Positions 57,093 through 64,000 of a stretch of 64,000 nt of DNA are shown here, piece by piece (the first letter of the stretch is position 1; the number at the start of each line of letters is the position of its first letter). The position numbers and the translations under genes are program-made. Location of the stretch: the NCBI RefSeq assembly GCF_002355595.1, contig NZ_AP017422.1, forward strand, positions 1,178,001-1,242,000, given 5' to 3'. This DNA is from Filimonas lacunae (lineage in GTDB: Bacteria; Bacteroidota; Bacteroidia; Chitinophagales; Chitinophagaceae). Under the pieces are notes generated by a model. It was not told where the DNA came from. It made no database searches and worked only from the letters and a program-made list of their open reading frames with translations.

Positions 57093-59480
57093 ATGAAAAA
57101 AGCAACCTTGTTGTTGGCCCTGGCCTGTTTTTTCGTAGCTGGCTATGGCCAATACCTGCCTGGAGAAAACCGGGTGCTCGGCAGCCTCTCCGGTCTGCTG
57201 GAACAGTTGAAGAAAAGCTCATCCAATACACAGAGGGCCACCATACTTTTAAATATTGGCTATAAGCACCTCTACAAACCCAATGGGGAAAAAGAGGATC
57301 TTGATACCGCTCTTCAGTATGCCCGTCAGGTGACTGACCTGGGCAGGCAAATGAAAAGTGCCTTTTTTCAACAGGAAGCGCTGTTGCTCACCTCCATGAT
57401 ACACACCGAGGGCAGGGATTATACGGCAGCACAGAAATTGTTTCCTGCCATGCAGGACAGCATACGGCTTAAGGCGTTGATGGTGCTGACCATGTTCAAT
57501 TTAAACCTCGGATTGTCAGAGTCGCCTCCGCGTCTCTGGATTGATTCCGGAGCCTATTATATGCAACAGGCGCTGAAGCTGTCGTACAGGACCAGGTTGC
57601 TGCCCGGCATGATGTCGCAGATAGTAGAACAAGTTGCTTTATTTTATAGGAACCTGCGCCTGCCAGACCTTTCAGAAAAATATTTTTTTATCGCGCTGAA
57701 GTTTAGCGATAGTCTCGGCGGCCTTTCCAAGGTTCGTTTGTACAGCCGCATGTGTGGCATGTATAGTTTAGAAAACAATTTTTATAAAGCCACGCAATAC
57801 GGAATATTGGCAGAAAAAGCGGTGAATGCCAGTACCACCAATCAGGATATGAGCAATTTATACCTGAACCTGGCAAATCTGTATGCCTCACAGAATAAGC
57901 CTGAAGGGGTTATACGGTATCGCGGATACCTGCTGGCAGCGCCACATAAGTATAAGGGGTTTGTAGACCTTTACGTTACACTTGACCGGTATTGCGACGG
58001 TCTGAGAAAGATGGGCCGCCAGGATGAGATTCTGCCCTATGTGCAAAAGTTTCAGCAACAGTGCCCGCCGGAAACAGATAATGATAAAATTTTTTATCAT
58101 TCCGTTCTGGCAAAAAGCTACCAGGAAAGGAAAGAATATGGGCTTGCCGAGACGAATTACCTGGAAGCCATCCGGTATGCAGAGTTGGTGCATACAAGCA
58201 TCGGTGCTATGTATTACAACCTGGGGGTGTGCTATTATCAAAGCAAGAGGTTTGAGCAGGCGCTGGTTGCATTCAAGGTCGCTGAAAAAAATGGACAGCT
58301 TGAAACCTATGTGTATATGGCCAATACCCTTTCTTACATAGCTAGTTGCGAGGCTGCCCTGGACAACCACAAAAGCGCTTACGATTACCTGCTCAGAAGC
58401 AAGACCACATCCGATTCTATCTTTACAATAGCCAAAGTAAAGCTCGCTGATGAACTGGAAGTCCAATACAAAACACGGCGTAAGGAAGATACCCTTCGCA
58501 CCAAAGAAGAAAATATCCGGACCCTGAACTACACAGCTGAAAAAATGAGGCAGGCTGCATTGCTGAAAGACGCAGAGCTGGAACAGGCAGCCCTGTTGAG
58601 CCAGAAAGACAAGATTACCCTCACTGCCCTGGAACTGAAAGCAAAGAACGCGGAAGTGATCGAAAAAAACTATACGCTGCAACAGGCGGCTATTAAACAG
58701 GCAGAGGTAAAGAAAAAGATCACTTATGTGGTGATAGCGCTGCTGTTCGTTATCGTAAGTTTGTTATGCTGGCTGTTTCTGACAAAGCTAAAGTCCAACA
58801 AGGTGATCACTGAAAAGAACGATCAGTTGCAGGAGCTGGTGAAAGATAAAATATGGTTGCTCAAGGAAATGCACCATCGCGTGAAGAACAATCTGCACAT
58901 CATCGATAACCTGTTGGAGTTTCAGGCTGCTTACCTGCAGGACGATGCACGTGATGCCATAAGGCACTCCCAGTCCCGTATTTTTTCCATGTCACTGATT
59001 CATCAAAAGCTTTACCAGACGGAAGATTCCAAAACCATTGATATGACCAGCTATATCCCGGAACTGGTAGATTACCTACAGGATAGCTTTAATATACACC
59101 AGAGCGTTCATGTGAACATGGATATCGATCCTACTGTTTTCAACGTGGGAGAAGCGGTACCGTTGGGCCTCATCATCAACGAAGCCGTTACCAATTCCAT
59201 GAAGCATGCCTTCTCCGAAGGACAACCGGGTAAGATCGATATTAGTTTGAAGGCTAAAGGCGCCCATAAATACGACCTGGTAGTGGCCGATAACGGCCGG
59301 GGATTAAGCCATGACTTCGACTTTGATCAGGCCAGTTCCATGGGCTTTCAACTGATCAAAGGGTTAGCGCAACAACTGCAGGCTGAGTTACATATTGCTA
59401 ATACAAACGGGCTGAAGATAACTGTTGCACATATTGTTGCCAACCTTACCGTTGGTAAAGCCGAAGTGAAACCGTTGTAA
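57093..59480 (+). CDS. TPR sensor histidine kinase (HisKA_2 / HATPase)
   Basis: A 795-residue membrane kinase. Signal peptide ('ATLLLALACFFVAGYGQ'), periplasmic TPR-like repeats across residues 30-450 ('GLAETNYLEAIRYAELVHTS', 'YYNLGVCYYQSKRFEQALVA'), a coiled coil, one membrane helix near 548-568 ('VIALLFVIVSLLCWLFLT'), then the HisKA_2 dimerisation helix with the phosphorylated His at 594/595 in 'KEMHHRVKNNLHIIDN', and the HATPase ('LIINEAVTNSMKHAF', 'VVADNGRGLSHDFD'). It senses an envelope signal. No response regulator is adjacent; the one at 53869 is the nearest candidate. Confidence 0.93.
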   Translation: MKKATLLLALACFFVAGYGQYLPGENRVLGSLSGLLEQLKKSSSNTQRATILLNIGYKHLYKPNGEKEDLDTALQYARQVTDLGRQMKSAFFQQEALLLTSMIHTEGRDYTAAQKLFPAMQDSIRLKALMVLTMFNLNLGLSESPPRLWIDSGAYYMQQALKLSYRTRLLPGMMSQIVEQVALFYRNLRLPDLSEKYFFIALKFSDSLGGLSKVRLYSRMCGMYSLENNFYKATQYGILAEKAVNASTTNQDMSNLYLNLANLYASQNKPEGVIRYRGYLLAAPHKYKGFVDLYVTLDRYCDGLRKMGRQDEILPYVQKFQQQCPPETDNDKIFYHSVLAKSYQERKEYGLAETNYLEAIRYAELVHTSIGAMYYNLGVCYYQSKRFEQALVAFKVAEKNGQLETYVYMANTLSYIASCEAALDNHKSAYDYLLRSKTTSDSIFTIAKVKLADELEVQYKTRRKEDTLRTKEENIRTLNYTAEKMRQAALLKDAELEQAALLSQKDKITLTALELKAKNAEVIEKNYTLQQAAIKQAEVKKKITYVVIALLFVIVSLLCWLFLTKLKSNKVITEKNDQLQELVKDKIWLLKEMHHRVKNNLHIIDNLLEFQAAYLQDDARDAIRHSQSRIFSMSLIHQKLYQTEDSKTIDMTSYIPELVDYLQDSFNIHQSVHVNMDIDPTVFNVGEAVPLGLIINEAVTNSMKHAFSEGQPGKIDISLKAKGAHKYDLVVADNGRGLSHDFDFDQASSMGFQLIKGLAQQLQAELHIANTNGLKITVAHIVANLTVGKAEVKPL

Positions 59481-59597
59481 GCGGGAAATTTGCGAAGGTC
59501 GGCCTGCTGTGCCGTCAATTATTACCAATGCGAACTTGCAAGGCACACTAAAAAAGCATTTCTTTGATGGCTTAAGCCGGCCGGGTAGGTCAATAGA

Positions 59598-60194
59598 GTG
59601 GAGAATGCAACGTTACATAACGAAAAAGAGCTGCTGCAACAGGCGGCGGCAGGAAGCGAAGCAGCTTTTAAAGCGCTGTTTATGCACTATTGGCCGCAGG
59701 TGTATGGTACCAGCCTGCACCTGACCAAATCTCCGGAGCAGGCAAAAGACCTGGCACAGGATCTTTTTCTGAAGCTGTGGGAAAACAGGACAAAGCTGGC
59801 AGAGGTGAGCAATGTGGCTGCCTACCTGTACACCTCATCCCGCAACCTGGTAATTGATTATCAGCGCAAGAAAGTGTTCAACGCTGATAATGTAGACTAC
59901 CTGATACAATTCTTTACCTCATCTGATACCACGGCTCAGCAAAAGCTGGAATACAGGGAATTGGAAGAAGCCCTGGCGGCGGCAGTAAACACACTGCCAG
60001 ACAAAACCAAAGAAGTGTTTCGCCTGAGCCGGTATGAAGGCTTGTCGCACGATGAAATAGCACAGCAACTGGGCATATCTGTTCATTCCTCCCGTACCTA
60101 CATAACCCGTGCGCTGGCAGAGATTAGAGAGCAGCTATCCAATCATTCCGACAGCCTCACATTGTTGTTCATTCTTTTTATATCGCGGAAATAA
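59598..60194 (+). CDS. ECF sigma factor, FecI-like, of locus C
   Basis: A 198-residue ECF sigma factor with a GTG start at 59598 (MENATLHNEKELLQ). Region 2: 'AFKALFMHYWPQVYGTSLHL' and 'AKDLAQDLFLKLWEN'; region 4: 'LSHDEIAQQLGISVHSSRTY'. It ends in a hydrophobic tail (SLTLLFILFISRK). FecR follows 72 bp downstream. It should drive the transporter genes of locus C. Confidence 0.92.
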   Translation: MENATLHNEKELLQQAAAGSEAAFKALFMHYWPQVYGTSLHLTKSPEQAKDLAQDLFLKLWENRTKLAEVSNVAAYLYTSSRNLVIDYQRKKVFNADNVDYLIQFFTSSDTTAQQKLEYRELEEALAAAVNTLPDKTKEVFRLSRYEGLSHDEIAQQLGISVHSSRTYITRALAEIREQLSNHSDSLTLLFILFISRK

Positions 60195-60266
60195 TTTTCC
60201 TTTTTTTTACGGATTTTGTATTGACAGCTGCTTTTCTTCCGTCATTATACTGAATAAACGAATAAT

Positions 60267-61442
60267 ATGCCTGCACCCAACTTCCGGCAACTGTTTCAGC
60301 AATACCTACAGGGCAGGCTGCAGCCTTCGCAACTGAAGGCTTTAAGAACACATGTACAGGCGGCAGAAGAAACCGAGGAGCTGGATCAGTTGTTGCTGGA
60401 AGCCTATACCAACCCTGCCTTGCAGGCAGGCGGGGAAGCTGCCGCGGAGTGGGTTCGTTTACAGAATAGCATAGCTGCCGGTTCTGCAACAGTCATGCCC
60501 ATGCCTAAACCTGCTGCGCGTAGGCTATGGGTGATAGGCATAGCAGCAGCGCTATGTGCACTGTCTGTGGCATTATGGCTGGTGATACCAACCCGCACAG
60601 CCACAAACAACGGGCGTAGCGCCGCCAGCGCCGGTGCTATAGTGCCAGGCAAACCGGGTGCTATACTCACGCTATCAGATGGCCGCAGGCTGGTATTGGA
60701 TAGTATGGGTAACGGGCAGATTGCCACCGACAACGGCAGTACCCTGGTGTTAAATAATAACCAGCTGATATACAATGCTGCTACGGCAGGAACGGCTAGT
60801 GCTATTCATACGCTTACCACGCCTGCCGGTAAACAATTCCGGCTGGCATTGCCGGATGGTACGCAGGTATGGCTGAATGCAGCATCGTCCATCGAATTTC
60901 CCTCTGCCTTTAACGGCAGGGAGCGTACCATACGGGTAACGGGTGAAGCTTACCTGGAAGTTGTACCTGCTAAAAACCAACCTTTCTATATAGTTACGCA
61001 GCAGGCAAAAGTAGCAGTATTAGGTACCGGCCTTAACGTATCTGCCTATAATGATGATGCGGTCAGCAGCATTACATTGGCTACAGGCAGCATACAGGTG
61101 TCGGACCTGCACGCATCTGCGGCCACACTGGTACAGCTGGTGCCGGGGCAGCAGGCATTGTTAAAAACAGATGCAGCAATGGTGGTGCAGCAGGTGAATT
61201 TGAATGAGGTAACAGCCTGGAAAAACAACAGGTTTTTCTACCGGTCTGTGCCTGCAAAGGACTTTTTGAAAGCAATAGCCAGATGGTATAATATAACAGT
61301 GGAGTATGAAGGCAAAGTGCCGGATCAGGAACTATGGATAAACTATTCGCGCGATCAGCCACTGGAAACCACATTGGAAGTACTGCGCAACAGCAATATC
61401 CGTTTTGAGTTAGTGCAGCGCCGCCTGATAGTGAAAGAGTAA
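60267..61442 (+). CDS. FecR-family anti-sigma factor of locus C
   Basis: A 391-residue protein: cytoplasmic N-terminal helices (residues 1-80, 'RQLFQQYLQGRLQPSQLKAL'), membrane helix near 87-108 ('LWVIGIAAALCALSVALWLV'), FecR periplasmic domain ('LALPDGTQVWLNAASSIEFP', 'RVTGEAYLEVVPAKNQPFYI') and C-terminal DUF4974-type domain ('YRSVPAKDFLKAIARWYNIT'). It restrains the sigma factor just upstream and should receive the signal of the SusC transporter that begins at about 61604. Confidence 0.93.
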   Translation: MPAPNFRQLFQQYLQGRLQPSQLKALRTHVQAAEETEELDQLLLEAYTNPALQAGGEAAAEWVRLQNSIAAGSATVMPMPKPAARRLWVIGIAAALCALSVALWLVIPTRTATNNGRSAASAGAIVPGKPGAILTLSDGRRLVLDSMGNGQIATDNGSTLVLNNNQLIYNAATAGTASAIHTLTTPAGKQFRLALPDGTQVWLNAASSIEFPSAFNGRERTIRVTGEAYLEVVPAKNQPFYIVTQQAKVAVLGTGLNVSAYNDDAVSSITLATGSIQVSDLHASAATLVQLVPGQQALLKTDAAMVVQQVNLNEVTAWKNNRFFYRSVPAKDFLKAIARWYNITVEYEGKVPDQELWINYSRDQPLETTLEVLRNSNIRFELVQRRLIVKE

Positions 61443-61508
61443 ATTATTTAATTACCAAAAAACAAAACATGAAGCGAGTGTAAACGACCCGGGTAGCATA
61501 TAAAAAAG

Positions 61509-61534
61509 CCGTTTCGGATTCCGCCCCGAAACGG
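61509..61534 (+). other. Hairpin at FecR-SusC junction, locus C
   Basis: CCGTTTCGG (61509-61517) pairs perfectly with CCGAAACGG (61526-61534), 8-nt loop, no T-run behind it. It sits in the 161-bp gap between fecR and susC, like the shorter stems in loci A and B. Confidence 0.6.
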
Positions 61535-61603
61535 TAGATGTTACGGGTTCCTTTGATGAATCTCTTACAATCATTTTCAGTAAACCCAAAACTAAACGAA
61601 TTT

Positions 61604-64000
61604 ATGATCTTATTCGTTCATGGCAATGTACTGCCTAAAAAGATGCTTATGCGATTAAAATTACTCTGTGTCCTGCTTTTTATGGCATTATCGGCAACAC
61701 AGGCTAATGTACTGAGCCAGACAGTAACCCTGCAGGCAAAAAACATATCATTGGAGCGTGTACTGCAATCTATAGAAGACCAGACTGGCTACGGCTTCAA
61801 TTTTGACAGAAACCTGTTGAAAGGGCTGAAGCTCTTATCTGTTGATGTAAAAAACAAAACAGTAAAGGAAGTATTAGACCTGTGCCTGAAAGAGCTGCCT
61901 ATAACATATACAATAACAGACGACAAAAAAATATTTCTGAAAAGAAAGGTGCCCGAAGCGCATACCCTGGAAGAAACATCAGTGCCTGATACGCTTATTA
62001 CTGTTACCGGCCTTGTTACAGACAGCAGTGGCGCGCCGGTAGAAGGCGCTAGTGTAACCGTAAAGGGCAGCACTAAGCTAAGCGCCAGTACAGCCGCCAA
62101 TGGCAGGTTTCAGCTAAGCCAGGTAAGAGCAGGAGACAGGTTGCTGATAGCCCTGGTAGGTTATGTACCTGACGAGGTAACGGTAACAGGTGCACAGTTG
62201 CTTATTGCACGTTTGCAGCCTTCCTTAAGCAAGCTGGATGAAGTAAAAATTGTAGCCTATGGCACTACCACCGAGCGGCGCAATGTAGGTTCTGTAACTA
62301 CTGTAAAAGCTGAAACCATAGAGCGGCAGCCTGTAGCTGATGTGCTACAGGCATTACAATCAAATGTACCCGGGCTGGTGATAACCCAGGCCAACGGGCT
62401 GGCAGGTTCTGGCTACGCAAAGGTAGAGATACGTGGCACCAACAGCCTGGCCAGTGGCAGCACCCCTTTGTTTCTGGTAGATGGGGTGCAGGTAGCAGGT
62501 GCGGATGATTATACTGCTGGCATCAACCCTTTTATTGCCATAGGCCCTGACAATATTGAAAGCATTAGCGTGTTAAAAGATGCAGATGCCACTGCTATCT
62601 ACGGTTCGCGTGGTGCCAATGGTGTCATACTCATCACTACCAAAAAAGGCAAAGCGGGGCAAACGCGTGTGAATGCCAATGTATCAGCAGGTTATAGCCG
62701 GTACACACAGGCGGGCAAATTTCTGAATACAGAACAATACCTGGAAATGCGGCGTGAGGCATTTAAAAATGACGGAGAAACGCCCACTACACTTACAGCG
62801 CCTGACCTGAACGGCTATGGTGTAGGGGCAGACGTAAACCGTTATACCAACTGGCAGGATGTAATGCTGAAACAAGGCGCTTCCATTACCGATGCACAAC
62901 TGTCTATGGCTGGTGGCAACAATCAAACTACTTTTCATATAGGTGCCGGCTTTCACCGCGAAACGCCGCCACTGCCCGCAGATAATTTTTACTTTCAGCG
63001 GCCTTCGCTGCATGCCAACTTTAGCCAAACCAGTGTAGACCGTAAGTTCAGAGTAACGCTTAGCGCCAATTACAGCGATATCAAAAGCAACTACGCCAGT
63101 GGGGGAGATATCTCTTATTTTGCCTTTTCCCTGCCACCCAATTTGCCTGAATTGAAAAATGCAGATGGCTCTTTCAACTTCATTGAAAACATGTCCAACC
63201 CTTATGCTAAATTTGCCCAACCCAACCGCACGGGCGATAAAAACCTCCTCGCCAGCCTGGCCATTAGCTATCAACTGGCGCGTGGCCTTACCCTCAAAAC
63301 CAACTTTGGCTATACCGATCAAAACAAACAATCAGTATCTATCAGTCCGCTGGCCACCCTGTCTCCACAGTTAGGGCTTAGTTCGGGTATCGGCAATTTT
63401 ATTTCTATACTTACCAACAACTGGCAGGTAGAGCCACAGCTGGAATATGTGCGCACCATTGGCCGGGGGCGTCTTGCGGTGCTGGTGGGTGCCACCTGGC
63501 AGCAACTGCAACAGAACAGCTCGGCCATACGCGCCAACAACTACAGCTCTGAGGCTATGCTGGAAAACTATGCTACTGCTGCCAGCGTAACAGTAACGCC
63601 GGGCTATTCCAACTATAAATACGCAGCGTTGTTTGCCCGTCTCAACTATAGCTACCAGGATAAATACCTGCTTAACCTTACTGCCAGAAGGGATGGATCC
63701 AGCCGATTTGGCCCGGGCCGCCAGTTTGGCAACTTTGGTGCAATAGGTGCGGGATGGATATTCAGCGAAGAAAACTTTATTAAAATGCCTTGGCTCAGCT
63801 TTGGCAAACTGCGCGCTTCTATGGGCGTAACCGGCAATGATCAGATTGGCGATTATAAATATCTGAGTACCTATGGTGGTACTACCATTGCCGCACCCGG
63901 CGGGCTTGCTGTTTTCTCAGGCTTTACCTACAATGGCATAGCAGCTATATCGCCTGTGGCCTTATATAATCCCGATTATAGCTGGGAAACCACACGCAAG
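61604..64000 (+). CDS. SusC/RagA-family TonB-dependent transporter with STN domain, locus C (cut by window edge)
   Basis: Open to the right edge, 799 codons visible. Start chosen at ATG 61604, giving a leader before the hydrophobic stretch 'LKLLCVLLFMALSATQAN'; ATGs at 61643 and 61649 are in-frame alternatives. STN domain ('ISLERVLQSIEDQTGYGFNF'), CarboxypepD-like domain ('VTGLVTDSSGAPVEGASVTV'), plug with 'VLKDADATAIYGSRGANGVI', then the barrel start. A SusD gene should follow outside the window. Cargo unknown; signalling through the sigma/FecR pair upstream is expected. Confidence 0.94.
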   Translation, partial: MILFVHGNVLPKKMLMRLKLLCVLLFMALSATQANVLSQTVTLQAKNISLERVLQSIEDQTGYGFNFDRNLLKGLKLLSVDVKNKTVKEVLDLCLKELPITYTITDDKKIFLKRKVPEAHTLEETSVPDTLITVTGLVTDSSGAPVEGASVTVKGSTKLSASTAANGRFQLSQVRAGDRLLIALVGYVPDEVTVTGAQLLIARLQPSLSKLDEVKIVAYGTTTERRNVGSVTTVKAETIERQPVADVLQALQSNVPGLVITQANGLAGSGYAKVEIRGTNSLASGSTPLFLVDGVQVAGADDYTAGINPFIAIGPDNIESISVLKDADATAIYGSRGANGVILITTKKGKAGQTRVNANVSAGYSRYTQAGKFLNTEQYLEMRREAFKNDGETPTTLTAPDLNGYGVGADVNRYTNWQDVMLKQGASITDAQLSMAGGNNQTTFHIGAGFHRETPPLPADNFYFQRPSLHANFSQTSVDRKFRVTLSANYSDIKSNYASGGDISYFAFSLPPNLPELKNADGSFNFIENMSNPYAKFAQPNRTGDKNLLASLAISYQLARGLTLKTNFGYTDQNKQSVSISPLATLSPQLGLSSGIGNFISILTNNWQVEPQLEYVRTIGRGRLAVLVGATWQQLQQNSSAIRANNYSSEAMLENYATAASVTVTPGYSNYKYAALFARLNYSYQDKYLLNLTARRDGSSRFGPGRQFGNFGAIGAGWIFSEENFIKMPWLSFGKLRASMGVTGNDQIGDYKYLSTYGGTTIAAPGGLAVFSGFTYNGIAAISPVALYNPDYSWETTRK

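Noticed and set aside
57888-58682. 264-codon ORF antisense to the histidine kinase
   Set aside because: Lies fully within the kinase coding region; Cys/Phe-rich translation typical of antisense frames.

Overview
The window reads as a chromosomal segment of a Bacteroidota bacterium, most likely the family Chitinophagaceae. I infer this from three ECF sigma factor / FecR / SusC loci (two of them with SusD in view), DUF4843 and PKD-like lipoproteins, lipoproteins of Bacteroidota style, GH2 and GH31 glycoside hydrolases, weak ribosome binding sites, and promoters that end in TAnnTTTG. No rRNA, tRNA, insertion sequence, phage or CRISPR array is visible.

Layout. 1-6.4 kb: the end of an isochorismatase-like gene, a secreted LacZ-type GH2 beta-galactosidase, then a minus-strand redox operon (Crp/Fnr regulator, DoxX-like protein, quinone-oxidoreductase-like MDR enzyme). 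Directly upstream of that operon's promoter lies a 672-bp array of 32 degenerate 21-bp units. 7.2-17.8 kb: locus A (ECF sigma, FecR, SusC, SusD, DUF4843 lipoprotein, PKD-like lipoprotein, thioredoxin-fold protein). 18-32 kb: single genes and small operons, namely an alpha/beta hydrolase with a Crp/Fnr regulator behind an ideal CRP-type site, an acyltransferase remnant, a DUF3347 protein, aconitase AcnB, a DUF5984 protein, an aldo/keto reductase next to an AraC regulator and an SDR, a PKD lipoprotein, an esterase, a third Crp/Fnr regulator, and a GlxA-type regulator followed by a lipoprotein paralogue of its sensor domain. 32-37 kb: a GH31 enzyme in an operon with a c-type haem lipoprotein. 37.5-46.8 kb: an orphan ECF sigma divergent from locus B (ECF sigma, FecR, SusC, SusD, thioredoxin-fold protein). 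47-53.7 kb: a cluster of alpha/beta hydrolases, an isochorismatase-family hydrolase, a DMT transporter, a PNPOx-like flavoprotein and a double ABM-domain protein. 53.8-59.5 kb: a sigma-54 response regulator, a LysR regulator and a TPR sensor kinase. 59.6-64 kb: locus C (ECF sigma, FecR, SusC), cut by the right edge.

How the parts work together. Each FecI/FecR/SusC locus should be a transport system in which the outer-membrane transporter, through its N-terminal STN domain, signals occupancy to the periplasmic part of FecR, which releases the sigma factor. Hairpins sit at the sigma/FecR junction of locus A and at all three FecR/SusC junctions, which suggests that output is tuned between regulator and transporter genes.

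Most unusual element. The array at 5742-6413 keeps an exact 21-bp register (two helical turns) for 32 units, and its consensus is dyad-symmetric around TGCA at the unit junctions. It fits a phased multi-site protein-binding platform or a decayed heptapeptide-repeat gene. I know of no described element that matches it.
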